DNA of 54,845 nt from JBOGXB01 sp050694215 (GCA_050694215.1 JBOGXB010000004.1:1-54845), one strand, 5' to 3'; positions 7,811 through 16,178 are shown, counted from the stretch's first letter. The notes: generated from the sequence alone by a model not told the origin. Numbers and translations are program-made.

Positions 7811-8268
7811 CCCCGTTCGCTGCGCTCTTCGAGCGCTCGGCCCCCACGGGCCCGGTCGGGGAACCTCCGCCCGACCATGAAAGCCTTCACGAGGTGGTTC
7901 CAGGCGCAGTCCACACACACCTCGACCTCGTAGCAGGTGAACTGCTCGTGCTTCTCGGCCAGCTCGTTGAGCCACTCCTGTGGGTACACGACCCGACCGT
8001 TGTTGTGGCGCAGGCCGTCCCCGAACACGTACCGGACGAAGCGCAGGCTCTCGTGGGAGCAGACGGGGCAGGGATGCGCCGCAGCCTCGCCGATGTTTTT
8101 TCCGGCTCGCATCAGCTCGGGGTGAGCGTCGCAGATGTCCGCGGTGTCAAGGGATCCTTGGCGCACCGATGCCAGGGCGGCCCTCCGCGCGAGGCGGTAA
8201 TCGACGCTGGGACCGGCCGGCGGTGGCGGTGGCCTGGTGGGGTCGAACGACCGTCCCGAGAGGCTCAT
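7807..8268 (-). CDS. DUF5318 zinc-ribbon-like protein (Rv0049 homologue)
   Basis: A 153-aa protein matching the actinobacterial DUF5318 family. The conserved elements are VDYRLARRAALASVRQG (about residues 23-39), ICDAHPELMRAGKNIG, a first cysteine pair HPCPVCSHESL (about 67-77), FGDGLRHNNG and a second pair VEVCVDCAWNHLVKAFMVGRR (about 116-136). The two CxxC pairs suggest one zinc site. In mycobacteria this gene sits directly beside ponA1; here two membrane protein genes come between. Function is unknown in the family. The C-terminal Arg/Gly/Glu tail overlaps the next gene by 4 nt. Confidence 0.9.
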   Translation of the reverse strand: MSLSGRSFDPTRPPPPPAGPSVDYRLARRAALASVRQGSLDTADICDAHPELMRAGKNIGEAAAHPCPVCSHESLRFVRYVFGDGLRHNNGRVVYPQEWLNELAEKHEQFTCYEVEVCVDCAWNHLVKAFMVGRRFPDRARGGRALEERSERG

Positions 8269-8355
8269 CGGGTGATGGTACTCGCCGTCGCCTGCGAAAC
8301 TCTGCGCTGCTCCGCTCCTGCACCGCAGGGGCCCGCCTTCCGACTGGACAAGCTC

Positions 8356-8424
8356 ATATCACCGTGATATATCGAGTTGATATATCATCTCGATACGAAC
8401 GCTCGACGATAACGATCGACGATA
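8356..8424. promoter_or_regulatory. Repeated AT-rich operator between DUF5318 and padR
   Basis: The divergent intergenic region holds a 1-nt-spaced palindrome ATATCACCGTGATAT (8356-8370), TGATATATC twice at 13-bp spacing (8365-8373 and 8378-8386) and CGACGATA twice, also 13 bp apart (8404-8411 and 8417-8424). Such AT-rich dyads stand out from the GC-rich surroundings and fit binding sites for the adjacent PadR protein. Binding itself is inferred. Confidence 0.65.
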
Positions 8425-8445
8425 CGGACGAAAGGCGGGATCCGT

Positions 8446-9063
8446 TTGAAGCAGCCGGGAACGCTCGAGCTACCGGTGCTCGGTCTCCTGAAGGAGCGGT
8501 CCATGCACGGCTACGAGCTCCGTAAGCAGCTCGGGGCCATGCTGGGCCCGTTCTGGCAGGTCTCGTGGGGGTCCCTGTACCCGACCCTGAGGCGACTCGC
8601 CAAGTCGGGCGCGGTCGAGAAGGACGCCGACGCGGCCCCCGTCAGATCGCGCCGCTCCAAGGCCCGGGCGACCAGAGCCAAAGGAGCCACCACGCTCACA
8701 TCGGGACGGCGCAAGACCGTCTACCGGATCACCCCCCTGGGCGAGGGGCTGTTCGCCCAGATGCTCGAGGAGACCGCCGCGGTCGATGCCGAGCACTTCA
8801 CCTTGAAGCTCGCGTTCTTCCGCTACCTTCAGCCGGAAGCTCGTCTCGCGCTGCTGGAGCGACGGCGCGCCTATCTGCAGGAAAAACTCGCCCAGTTCAA
8901 GGCCAACATTCGCGACTACCGCGAGCGGATCGACAGCTACACGCTCTCGTTACAGGACCACAGCATGAAGTCCACCCAGAGCGACATCGAGTGGATCGAC
9001 GAGCTCATCACCAAAGAGAGAACGCCGGACGCCCTCGGTCCCGCGGGCGCTCCCAACAATTGA
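8446..9063 (+). CDS. PadR-family transcriptional regulator
   Basis: A 205-aa regulator starting at TTG 8446. The winged-helix domain is typical PadR: PVLGLLKERSMHGYELRKQL (about residues 9-28), FWQVSWGSLYPTLRRLAKSGAVEK (about 35-58), a basic insert (RSRRSKARATRAKG), then KTVYRITPLGEGLF. A C-terminal helical dimerisation domain follows (about 100-185), rich in Glu/Arg/Leu. Orthologous in position to mycobacterial Rv0047c, next to ino1. It is divergent from the DUF5318 operon and lies 14 nt upstream of ino1, so it probably controls one or both through the repeats at 8356-8424. The inducer is unknown. Confidence 0.92.
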   Translation: MKQPGTLELPVLGLLKERSMHGYELRKQLGAMLGPFWQVSWGSLYPTLRRLAKSGAVEKDADAAPVRSRRSKARATRAKGATTLTSGRRKTVYRITPLGEGLFAQMLEETAAVDAEHFTLKLAFFRYLQPEARLALLERRRAYLQEKLAQFKANIRDYRERIDSYTLSLQDHSMKSTQSDIEWIDELITKERTPDALGPAGAPNN

Positions 9064-9077
9064 CGGGGGGAATTCAA

Positions 9078-10226
9078 ATGTCCAAGATACGGGTCGGGAT
9101 CGTGGGCGTGGGCAACTGTGCGTCGTCGCTCGTTCAAGGAGTCGAGTACTACGCGAAAGCACGCTCCGACGAACGGGTGCCGGGGCTGATGCACGTCGAC
9201 CTCGGGCCCTACCACGTCTCCGACGTCGAGTTCAGCTGTGCGTTCGACGTCGACTCGAACAAAGTGGGCCTTGATCTTGCGGAGGCAATCTGGGTCGAGC
9301 CCAACAACACGACCAAGTTCTCCGACGTACCGGAGCTGGGTGTGAAGGTCCTCCGAGGCCACACGTACGACGGGCTCGGCCACTACTACCGTCAGATTGT
9401 GACCGAGTCCGAGATGCCCCCCCTGGACGTAGCGAAAGTGCTGCGCGACACGAAGACGGACGTGCTCGTCAACTATCTCCCTGTCGGGTCCGAGCAGGCG
9501 GCACGCTTCTATGCCGAGCAAGCCCTCGAGGCGGGGGTTGCCTTCATCAATTGCATGCCCGTCTTCATCGCGACGAACGAGGACTGGGCACAGCGGTTCA
9601 CCAAGCACGGCCTCCCGATCATCGGCGACGACGTCAAGAGTCAGCTCGGGGCGACGATCAGTCATCGCGTCCTGTCCAAGCTCTTCGAGGACCGCGGCGT
9701 GATCATCGATCACACGTACCAGCTCAACTTCGGAGGAAACATGGACTTCATGAACATGCTCGAACGCGAGCGGCTGCAGTCCAAGAAGATCTCGAAGACG
9801 CAGTCGGTTACGTCGCAGATCTCCTCCGGGATCGACCCCGAGGACATTCACATCGGCCCCTCCGACCATGTGCCGTGGCTCAAGGACAGGAAGTGGGCGT
9901 ACATCCGGATGGAGGGGCGCGAGTTCGGGGACGTTCCCATCAGTCTGGAGCTCAAGCTCGAGGTGTGGGACTCGCCCAACTCCGCAGGAGTGGTCATCGA
10001 TGCGATCCGGTGCGCCAAGCTCGCTCTGGATCGGGGCATCGGAGGCCCGCTGCCCGGCCCGAGCGCCTACTTCATGAAATCGCCGCCCATCCAATATTCC
10101 GACACCGAGGCCCGCGATCTCGTCGAAGAGTTCATCGCGGAGCCGGTAGTGGACCTGGGCGGCAATGGACACTCCAAGACCGCTTTCTCGCTCGAGTCGG
10201 AGGCCGCGATTCGGCGCGAGCCATAA
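9078..10226 (+). CDS. ino1: Inositol-3-phosphate synthase (actinobacterial type)
   Basis: A 382-aa NAD-dependent enzyme that converts glucose 6-phosphate to 1L-myo-inositol 3-phosphate, the entry step for phosphatidylinositol, mycothiol and inositol lipids. Seen: the Rossmann start RVGIVGVGNCASSLVQGVEYY, VLVNYLPVGSEQAARFYAEQALEAGV, AFINCMPVFIA and the catalytic region IIGDDVKSQLGATISHRVL, followed by YQLNFGGNMDFMNML and GPSDHVPWLKDRKWAYIRMEGR. ATG at 9078 follows a GGGGGG run. It directly follows padR, as in mycobacteria (Rv0047c-Rv0046c). Its presence suggests mycothiol and/or inositol phospholipids in this organism. Confidence 0.96.
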   Translation: MSKIRVGIVGVGNCASSLVQGVEYYAKARSDERVPGLMHVDLGPYHVSDVEFSCAFDVDSNKVGLDLAEAIWVEPNNTTKFSDVPELGVKVLRGHTYDGLGHYYRQIVTESEMPPLDVAKVLRDTKTDVLVNYLPVGSEQAARFYAEQALEAGVAFINCMPVFIATNEDWAQRFTKHGLPIIGDDVKSQLGATISHRVLSKLFEDRGVIIDHTYQLNFGGNMDFMNMLERERLQSKKISKTQSVTSQISSGIDPEDIHIGPSDHVPWLKDRKWAYIRMEGREFGDVPISLELKLEVWDSPNSAGVVIDAIRCAKLALDRGIGGPLPGPSAYFMKSPPIQYSDTEARDLVEEFIAEPVVDLGGNGHSKTAFSLESEAAIRREP

Positions 10227-10234
10227 TCGTTGCC

Positions 10235-10264
10235 ATCCGCTCATCATGTAAGTGATGAGCGGAT
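10235..10264. promoter_or_regulatory. Perfect 12-bp inverted repeat covering the MFS start codon
   Basis: ATCCGCTCATCA (10235-10246), 6-nt loop, TGATGAGCGGAT (10253-10264). The stem contains the start of the downstream MFS gene (GTG 10252 or ATG 10255), 9 nt after the ino1 stop. In RNA it would hide the initiation region; in DNA it could be an operator. There is no T-run, so it is not a classical terminator. Confidence 0.8.
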
Positions 10265-11520
10265 ACAACCTCGAAGCGATTCTCGCGGAACGCGACTTCC
10301 GCTATCTGATCGGCGCGCAGTTCATTGCTCAGGGTGCCGACGGACTGGCTCAAGCGGTCTTTGCCGATCTGCTCGTGCTCGAGCCCCTCACTCGGGGCAC
10401 GCCCGAACGCATCCTTGGATTGTTCGCAGTGACGTTGTTGCCCTACTCGATCATCTCGCCGTTCCTCGGAGTGTTCGTTGACCGCTGGGCGCGCCGCAGC
10501 CTTCTAACGTGGACCAACGTCGCGCGAGCCGCGGTCATGATCACGTTCCCATTGTGGTCACAGGCGTTCCCGGGGGACTCCCCTTTGTTCGTAGGGATCC
10601 TCTTGCTGCTGGGACTGGGCCGATTGTTCCTCACCACGAAGGGGGCAGCTCTCCCGGCGCTACTGCACGAACATCATTTGCTCGCTGGGAACTCGCTATC
10701 CGGGGGTGGAGGGATGGTGTCGGCCCTGCTCGGCGGAGTGCTGGGGATCTCGCTGCTCGGGGTGTTCGAAGCAACCGAAGCGTTCGTCGTCGCCGGAGTC
10801 ATCTACGCGATTGCGGCAACTCTGAGCTTGAGGATCTCCACTCCCCTCTCCCATGCGCACATACACTCCGAGCGCGTCACAGAAGCCGTGGCTCGCATCG
10901 CCGGGGAGCTCGTCGACGGCCTGGCGGCCATCTGGAGACACGTGGCCGCGCGCTTGCCGCTGATAGGCATCTTCGTGCTCAGGACGATCGGCATCTTCGT
11001 TGCGATCTCTGCCATCCTGGTGATCAAGGTTGAGTTCACCGGAGACGTCGGGCGGTTCGGCAGACTCTCGTCGAGTGCCCTTGCCCTGGGGGCCGCTGGG
11101 GCCGGGGCCTTCATCGGCGCCCTTACCACTCCGCTCGTCGGTAGAAAGCTCTCCTACCCAGGATTGATCGTGCTCGGCTTCGCGGTGTCGGGGCTGGGGA
11201 TCATCGCTCTGGGAGGGATTCGCAACATCCCCGCGGTGTTGGGAGTCACCCTCGTCGGCGGCTACGGCGGCTTCATGAGCAAGGTCGCAACCGACGCTCA
11301 GGTGCAAGAGGCTCTGCCGGACGAGTATCGCGGCCGCGCCTTCGCTCTCTACGACATCCTCTACAACCTGGCGAGTGTCGCCGCCGGGCTTGCGATGGTC
11401 GCCCTCTATTCACCTGCCAACCTTCGGCTCCTGCTCGTGGCGGTGGGCGGGGTCACGATCGTCGCAGCCGCCGCGTTCGCCGTCGTGATGCGGTGGGCGA
11501 GGATGGCCCTCACGGTTTAA
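10252..11520 (+). CDS. Major facilitator superfamily transporter
   Basis: A 422-aa membrane protein with about 12 helices. The loop FVDRWARRSLLTWTNVARA after helix 2 is the MFS motif-A-like stretch, and the second half contains the equivalent FIGALTTPLVGRKLSYPG; DEYRGRAFALYDILYNLASV near residue 360 is typical of MFS-3/NreA-like exporters. Substrate cannot be read from sequence. Start is uncertain: GTG 10252 or ATG 10255, neither with a ribosome site, and both inside a perfect hairpin. It lies downstream of ino1 on the same strand and may be cotranscribed. It ends convergently with a methyltransferase gene, 43 nt away. Confidence 0.88.
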   Translation: MMSGYNLEAILAERDFRYLIGAQFIAQGADGLAQAVFADLLVLEPLTRGTPERILGLFAVTLLPYSIISPFLGVFVDRWARRSLLTWTNVARAAVMITFPLWSQAFPGDSPLFVGILLLLGLGRLFLTTKGAALPALLHEHHLLAGNSLSGGGGMVSALLGGVLGISLLGVFEATEAFVVAGVIYAIAATLSLRISTPLSHAHIHSERVTEAVARIAGELVDGLAAIWRHVAARLPLIGIFVLRTIGIFVAISAILVIKVEFTGDVGRFGRLSSSALALGAAGAGAFIGALTTPLVGRKLSYPGLIVLGFAVSGLGIIALGGIRNIPAVLGVTLVGGYGGFMSKVATDAQVQEALPDEYRGRAFALYDILYNLASVAAGLAMVALYSPANLRLLLVAVGGVTIVAAAAFAVVMRWARMALTV

Positions 11521-11563
11521 CCGCTGAGCCCTCGGAGACAGTTTTGGACCCCCGAGATCGGCC

Positions 11564-12322
11564 TCAGGGGGAGCGAGTTACGAAAGAAGGGCTAGGGCGG
11601 CGGGCCGCGAGCAGGAACTCCGCGTGTTCGAGATCCGGAGGTCGACGTGCGAAGTCACCCGGATCGACCGAATAGACCTCCTCAGGGACGAGGCCGACGC
11701 CGATCGCCATCAGCCTCAGCTCGCGCGGTGTGTACACGCTCGTCCACAGGTCGACCTCTTCCTCGGAATCATCCTCGCTCTGTATCGTCGACTTTTCGTG
11801 CACGACGCCCGAATCGACGTCGAATCGAGCCTCGGGACGCCGAAGCATCGCCTCGTAGAGCGCGCTGAAGGCAGTCACCACGACGCGACGCGAGGGCTTT
11901 ACAGCCTCGGCCATTCGCTTCAGCACTACCGAATCGTCGTCGCCCATCAGCCCGAAGCCGCCCTGACATATCGAGACCACGGCATCGAACTCGTCATCGA
12001 AGGGCATCTGGCGCGCATCTACCTCGTAGAACGAAGCCGCCACGCCTGCTTCTCGGGCGGCTTCCGCTGCGATCTGCAGCAGTCGTTCGGAGACGTCTAC
12101 ACCCGTCACGGACAACCCGGCCTTGGCGAACGCGACCGCGTGCCTTCCGGCCCCGCAGCCGACATCGAGCACACGCGCATCCGAGGGAAGGTCGAGCAGC
12201 TCGAGGAGAAACGCGACCTCCTGGTCGGTGCCCTTCGTAAACGCGTAGCGGAGGTAGTTGCGGCCCAACCGATCTCCGACCGCGGCGAAGTACGGATGGC
12301 CGGGATGCTTGTTCACCGGCAC
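11564..12322 (-). CDS. SAM-dependent class I methyltransferase
   Basis: A 252-aa methyltransferase. Motif I is DARVLDVGCGAGRHAVAFAKAG, followed by SVTGVDVSERLL (the acidic residue binding SAM ribose) and FDDEFDAVVSICQGGFGLM. GTG at 12322 is chosen because GGAGG lies 7 nt upstream; the longer open frame runs antisense to pcnA and has shadow composition. It starts 19 nt after the pcnA stop, on the same strand, and is probably cotranscribed. The acceptor is unknown; a small-molecule or tRNA substrate is equally possible. Confidence 0.85.
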   Translation of the reverse strand: MPVNKHPGHPYFAAVGDRLGRNYLRYAFTKGTDQEVAFLLELLDLPSDARVLDVGCGAGRHAVAFAKAGLSVTGVDVSERLLQIAAEAAREAGVAASFYEVDARQMPFDDEFDAVVSICQGGFGLMGDDDSVVLKRMAEAVKPSRRVVVTAFSALYEAMLRRPEARFDVDSGVVHEKSTIQSEDDSEEEVDLWTSVYTPRELRLMAIGVGLVPEEVYSVDPGDFARRPPDLEHAEFLLAARRPSPSFVTRSP

Positions 12323-12341
12323 TAAGCCCCCTCCATCCACA

Positions 12342-13778
12342 TCACCGGCCCTTCTTCTTCTTGGGGGGGACCTTCTCGCCGGCCGGCTCGATGTCCCGCC
12401 CGCGCGCCCACTCGGCCAGGCGCTCGTATGCCTCGTCCGGACCGACCAGTCCCTCGTCGAGGCGGAGATCGAGCAGGAACTGGGACGCCTCTCCCACGAG
12501 AGGCCCCGGGCCAACGCCGAGGAAAGCCATGATCTGGTTGCCGTCGAGCTCGGGCCTGATCCTCTCGAGCTCCTCGAGCTTCGCCAGCTCCGCGATGCGT
12601 CTCTCCAGCTCGTCCATGCGCGCAGCGAGACGCTCCGCCTTCGCCGGGTTGCGCGTCGTGCAGTCCGCGCGTACGAGGGCGTTCAGGTCGCCCAACAGGG
12701 GGCCCGCATCGCGCACGTACCGGCGCACCGCGGAGTCGCTCCACCCGAGCCGGTAGGTGTGGAAGCGATGATGGAGCTCGATCAAGCGCTCGACGGTCGA
12801 GACGACGGAGTTCGGGTAGCGAAGCGCAGTGAGGCGCGCCTTTGCCATGCGAGCCCCAACAATCTCGTGATGGTGGAAGGTCACCCCCTCCTCGTCGATG
12901 CGCCTGGTCTTGGGCTTGCCAATGTCGTGAAGGAGGGCCGCGAGCCTGAGCTCGAGCCTGTCGGGGGTCCTTTCGACCACCGCGAGAGTGTGGTGGAAGA
13001 CGTCCTTGTGCTTGTGTACGGGATCCTGCTCGAGCTTGAGCGAGCCCAGCTCGGCGAGGAACAGGTCGGTCAACCCGGTCGCGTCGGCTGCTTCCAGCGC
13101 GGCCCCCGGAGAGCTCCCAACCAACAGCCTGGACAGCTCGTCCCGAATGCGCTCTGAGGAGACCGTCTTGATCCTGTCCTTCAACCGCCCTATGGACTCG
13201 AGTGCTGATGGATCGATGCGGAAGTCGAGCTGGGACGCGAACCGGAACGCTCGCAGCATCCGCAGGGGGTCGTCCGTAAAGGACGCATCCGGATCGATCG
13301 GCGTCTTCAGGATGCGCTGCTTCAGGTCGTTCAGGCCGCCGAACGGATCGAGCGCGGTCTTCTCGAGCGGCCGCACCGCCATCGCGTTGACCGTGAAGTC
13401 CCGTCTGGACAGATCGATCTCGACGTCAGACTCGAATGCCACGTCGGGATGGCGCGAGTCGGGCTCGTATCGCTCGGTTCTGAAGGTCGTTATCTCCATC
13501 CGGCGGCCGTCGATCTCGGCTCCGACGGTGCCGAAATCGATCCCCTGGAGCCACACCGCGGACGCAAGCGGTTTGACCAGCTCGTGTGTCTTCTCGGGCC
13601 TTGCGTCCGTGGTGAGATCGAGATCGGCGAAGGGGCGGCCGAGGAATGCGTCGCGGACGGGGCCGCCGACCAGATAGAGGTCGTAACCCGCGTCCCGGAA
13701 ATGCCGGGCCAGACGCACGACGACGGAGTTGTCCTGGAGCAGCTCCGCCAGTGCGGCCGCGCCTTCATTGGTCTTCAT
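12342..13778 (-). CDS. pcnA: CCA tRNA nucleotidyltransferase with HD domain
   Basis: A 478-aa enzyme of the class II nucleotidyltransferase group. The head domain has LVGGPVRDAFLGR (about residues 38-50), the metal-binding DLDLTTDARPE, RRDFTVNAMAV, and DDPLRMLRAFRFA. An HD domain follows with HKHKDVFHHTL, LAALLHDIGKP and HHHEIVGARM. The C-terminus ends in a Lys-rich stretch (PPKKKKGR). It adds or repairs the CCA end of tRNAs. The gene has the same place as mycobacterial Rv3907c on the left flank of the origin block. A tRNA gene in this window does encode its own CCA, so repair may be the main need. Confidence 0.94.
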   Translation of the reverse strand: MKTNEGAAALAELLQDNSVVVRLARHFRDAGYDLYLVGGPVRDAFLGRPFADLDLTTDARPEKTHELVKPLASAVWLQGIDFGTVGAEIDGRRMEITTFRTERYEPDSRHPDVAFESDVEIDLSRRDFTVNAMAVRPLEKTALDPFGGLNDLKQRILKTPIDPDASFTDDPLRMLRAFRFASQLDFRIDPSALESIGRLKDRIKTVSSERIRDELSRLLVGSSPGAALEAADATGLTDLFLAELGSLKLEQDPVHKHKDVFHHTLAVVERTPDRLELRLAALLHDIGKPKTRRIDEEGVTFHHHEIVGARMAKARLTALRYPNSVVSTVERLIELHHRFHTYRLGWSDSAVRRYVRDAGPLLGDLNALVRADCTTRNPAKAERLAARMDELERRIAELAKLEELERIRPELDGNQIMAFLGVGPGPLVGEASQFLLDLRLDEGLVGPDEAYERLAEWARGRDIEPAGEKVPPKKKKGR

Positions 13779-13881
13779 CCCTCAAAGCTACGTGACGGGG
13801 CCCGGAAAGGCCGCTTGCGGTGCAGACGATGAGACCTGCCGGTGCCCGTGATACACATCGTGGTGCCGGAGGAGGTAGTTG

Positions 13882-14688
13882 GTGACACCTCTTGTGAAGT
13901 CTGTTGAGCTGCCCACTAAGGTGAGACTCTCCTACGTCGAGCAAGGAGCTCCCGCCGGCGTCCCCGTGCTGCTCCTTCACGGTCTGGGAGACTCGTGGCG
14001 CTCCTTCGAGCCCGTGCTGGAGCATCTTCCCGAATCCATCCATGCCCTCGCGCTAACCCAGCGAGGCCACGGCGACTCGAGTCACCCCGCGGAGGGTTAC
14101 AGATTCGTGGATTTCGTTGAAGATCTGGCAGCTTTCCTGGACGCTCTACATCTCCCCGTAGCCGTCCTGGCGGGGCATTCCTCGCATGGCGTCGTCTCCG
14201 AGCGCTTCGCGATCGATCACCCCGCTCGTGTCTCGGGCCTGGTGCTTATCGGCACACCCGTCTCGCTGCAAGACAATGCGGCAGCGAAAGGCCTGTTCGA
14301 CTCGACGATCTCGAAGCTGACTGATCCCCTCGACCCACAATTCGTAAGTGACTTCGCAAAGAGCACGCTTGCTCAGCCGGTGCCACAAGCCTTCCTCGAG
14401 ATCGTCAGGCAGGAGACCATGAAGGTTCCGGCGCGCGTTTTCAGAGAGTTTTTCGCAGATTTACTGCAAGAGGATGTTTCGACCGAGCTCAACAAGGTCG
14501 ACGTACCCGCGCTGCTTGTCTGGGGCGATCGGGATGCCATCCTGACCAGAAGCGACCAGGACGCGCTTGCGTCCGCGATCCCGCACTCACGTCTCCTCGT
14601 GTATCCCGGCGCCGGGCACTCCCCTCACTGGGAGGAGCCCGAACGTTTTGCATATGATCTCGCTGCCTTCATGGAGGCTTCGATGTAG
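13882..14688 (+). CDS. Alpha/beta hydrolase
   Basis: A protein of about 268 aa of the alpha/beta hydrolase fold. Seen: LLLHGLGDSWRSF (oxyanion HG motif), the nucleophile elbow GHSSHG (Ser near residue 97), LLVWGDRD for the catalytic acid, and GAGHSPHWEEPERF for the catalytic His. GTG at 13882 is preferred to the TTG three bases earlier because it sits 5 nt after GGAGGAGGT. Substrate unknown. Divergent from pcnA and 57 nt upstream of a VOC-family gene on the same strand. These genes stand where mycobacteria carry mutT4, so this stretch is an accessory insertion relative to that map. Confidence 0.88.
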   Translation: MTPLVKSVELPTKVRLSYVEQGAPAGVPVLLLHGLGDSWRSFEPVLEHLPESIHALALTQRGHGDSSHPAEGYRFVDFVEDLAAFLDALHLPVAVLAGHSSHGVVSERFAIDHPARVSGLVLIGTPVSLQDNAAAKGLFDSTISKLTDPLDPQFVSDFAKSTLAQPVPQAFLEIVRQETMKVPARVFREFFADLLQEDVSTELNKVDVPALLVWGDRDAILTRSDQDALASAIPHSRLLVYPGAGHSPHWEEPERFAYDLAAFMEASM

Positions 14689-14745
14689 ACCACGGCTCTT
14701 CGGCGGTCGCCGACCAGTCCCCCCGCGCGAAAGGAAAGACTCATC

Positions 14746-15117
14746 ATGGATTGGAAACTTGAATTGGTGGCGATTCCCGTCTCGGACGTGGACCGCGCGA
14801 AGACCTTCTACACCGAGAAGGCCGGCTTCAACGCGGACCACGACCACAGCGTCGGCGATGGGATTCGCTTCATTCAGCTGACGCCCCCCGGGTCGGCCTG
14901 CTCGATCGCCCTGGGGACCGGACTAGTGGACGCGCAACCAGGCTCCGTCCAGGGAATGCAGATGGTCGTCTCGGACATAAACGCCGCGCATGAGGAGCTC
15001 GTCGAGCGAGGAGTGAAGGTCAGCGACGTCCAGGTGTTCCCCTGGGGTTCGTTCGTCTTCTTCAACGATCCGGACGGCAACGGCTGGGCCGTGCAGGAGC
15101 TGCCCGCTCGCGATTAG
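14746..15117 (+). CDS. VOC (glyoxalase/bleomycin-resistance) family protein
   Basis: A 123-aa single VOC domain: LVAIPVSDVDRAKTFYTEKAGFN at the start, RFIQLTPPGSACSIALG in the middle and the end motif FVFFNDPDGNGWAVQE, which usually includes a metal-ligand Glu. The function could be a lyase, dioxygenase or binding protein; sequence alone does not decide. It follows the hydrolase on the same strand and overlaps the convergent methyltransferase gene at the stop codons (4 nt). Confidence 0.88.
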   Translation: MDWKLELVAIPVSDVDRAKTFYTEKAGFNADHDHSVGDGIRFIQLTPPGSACSIALGTGLVDAQPGSVQGMQMVVSDINAAHEELVERGVKVSDVQVFPWGSFVFFNDPDGNGWAVQELPARD

Positions 15118-16178
15118 GGCCGAACCTCCAGTATCAGATTGAAGGGCGTTTGGGCTGCGAGCCGGAAATGGGTGAAACCTGCTTCACTCGTCACCTCTTC
15201 CAGGACCGCTTTCCCAGCAGCTGCGCCCAACGCTCGCGTATCGGACTGGGAGAGGGCGTTCGGAACGCAGATTAGCGACGAGGCGGAGTAGAGCATGCGA
15301 CCGAAGGGGGTGATGTTCTCTTCGACGCTGTCGCCTGCATTCAGTTCCGCGATCATCCACGTCCCGTCTGGAGCGAGCGATTCGCGGATGTGGCGACCGA
15401 CAGCGATCGGATCACCCATGTCATGGAACGCGTCAAAGGTGCAGACCAGGTCGTAGATCCCGGGGAAAGAGTCGGCCGGTACAACTTCGAAGGTGACGCG
15501 CTCACTGACCCCAGCCTGGGCGGCCCCTTTGCGAGCGGCTTCAATCGATTCAACGTGGTAGTCGAAGCCGTGGAAGGTGGATGCGGGGTAGGCCTGCGCA
15601 AGCATGATGGTGGGCCCGCCAAACCCACAACCGATGTCGGCAACGCGCGCTCCCGTCCGGAGTTTCTCTTCCACGCCCTCCAGGGCCGGGATCCACTCCG
15701 GTACCAGGAACGCTGCATAGTCGGCGGTGCTGGATCTGGCCATGCTGCCGAAGAGGTCGCCGTGGTGTTCGTGCCATCCGAAGCCGTGTCCACCGCTGTA
15801 GGCATCGCGAAGACCCTCGACATCACGATGGAGTGTGCTGACCATCTGCATGTTGCTGATGAGCATCACCGGCGAGCTCTCGTCGGCTAGGACGGCGATC
15901 TGTTCGGGGGTGAGGGAGTAGCGACCGGTCCCCGGGTCGTAGAGGCAGTATTCGCTGGCAGCTTGCGCATTGAGCCATTCTTGGACCAACCTCGGGTGGC
16001 AGCTCGCGCGCGATGCCAGTTCGTCTGAAGTCTGTGGCCCACCTTTTGCCAGAGCCTTGAACAGACCCAGCTTGTCGCCGAGCACCACGGTCGCCGAATG
16101 CGCTGATGCGGCGGCGTCGCCGACGAACTTTTCGATGAACGCCTCGAGCTTGGCTTCGTCGAGCACGGTCTGGGTCAT
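15114..16178 (-). CDS. Methyltransferase with N-terminal winged-helix domain (Rv2258c-like)
   Basis: A 354-aa protein. The N-terminal 100 residues form a dimerisation/winged-helix-like domain (LGLFKALAKGGPQTSDELASRA and HPRLVQEWLNAQAASEYC) as in O-methyltransferases and transcription-linked methyltransferases. The SAM site is GARVADIGCGFGGPTIMLAQAYP (about residues 185-207), followed by FHGFDYHVESIE and YDLVCTFDAFHDMGDP. Start ATG 16178 follows GGGAGG. Related in look to the Rv2258c-type proteins, whose substrate is not settled. The LuxR-type gene just upstream on the same strand may regulate it. Confidence 0.85.
   Translation of the reverse strand: MTQTVLDEAKLEAFIEKFVGDAAASAHSATVVLGDKLGLFKALAKGGPQTSDELASRASCHPRLVQEWLNAQAASEYCLYDPGTGRYSLTPEQIAVLADESSPVMLISNMQMVSTLHRDVEGLRDAYSGGHGFGWHEHHGDLFGSMARSSTADYAAFLVPEWIPALEGVEEKLRTGARVADIGCGFGGPTIMLAQAYPASTFHGFDYHVESIEAARKGAAQAGVSERVTFEVVPADSFPGIYDLVCTFDAFHDMGDPIAVGRHIRESLAPDGTWMIAELNAGDSVEENITPFGRMLYSASSLICVPNALSQSDTRALGAAAGKAVLEEVTSEAGFTHFRLAAQTPFNLILEVRP

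Noticed and set aside
7819..7975. Extended N-terminus of the 231-aa membrane protein
   Set aside because: It overlaps DUF5318 in another phase and has shadow composition; the TTGA overlap gives a better start.
11521..11563. Bidirectional terminator between the MFS and methyltransferase genes
   Set aside because: CTGAG/CTCAG and TCGG/CCGA segments pair poorly with large unpaired parts; not convincing.
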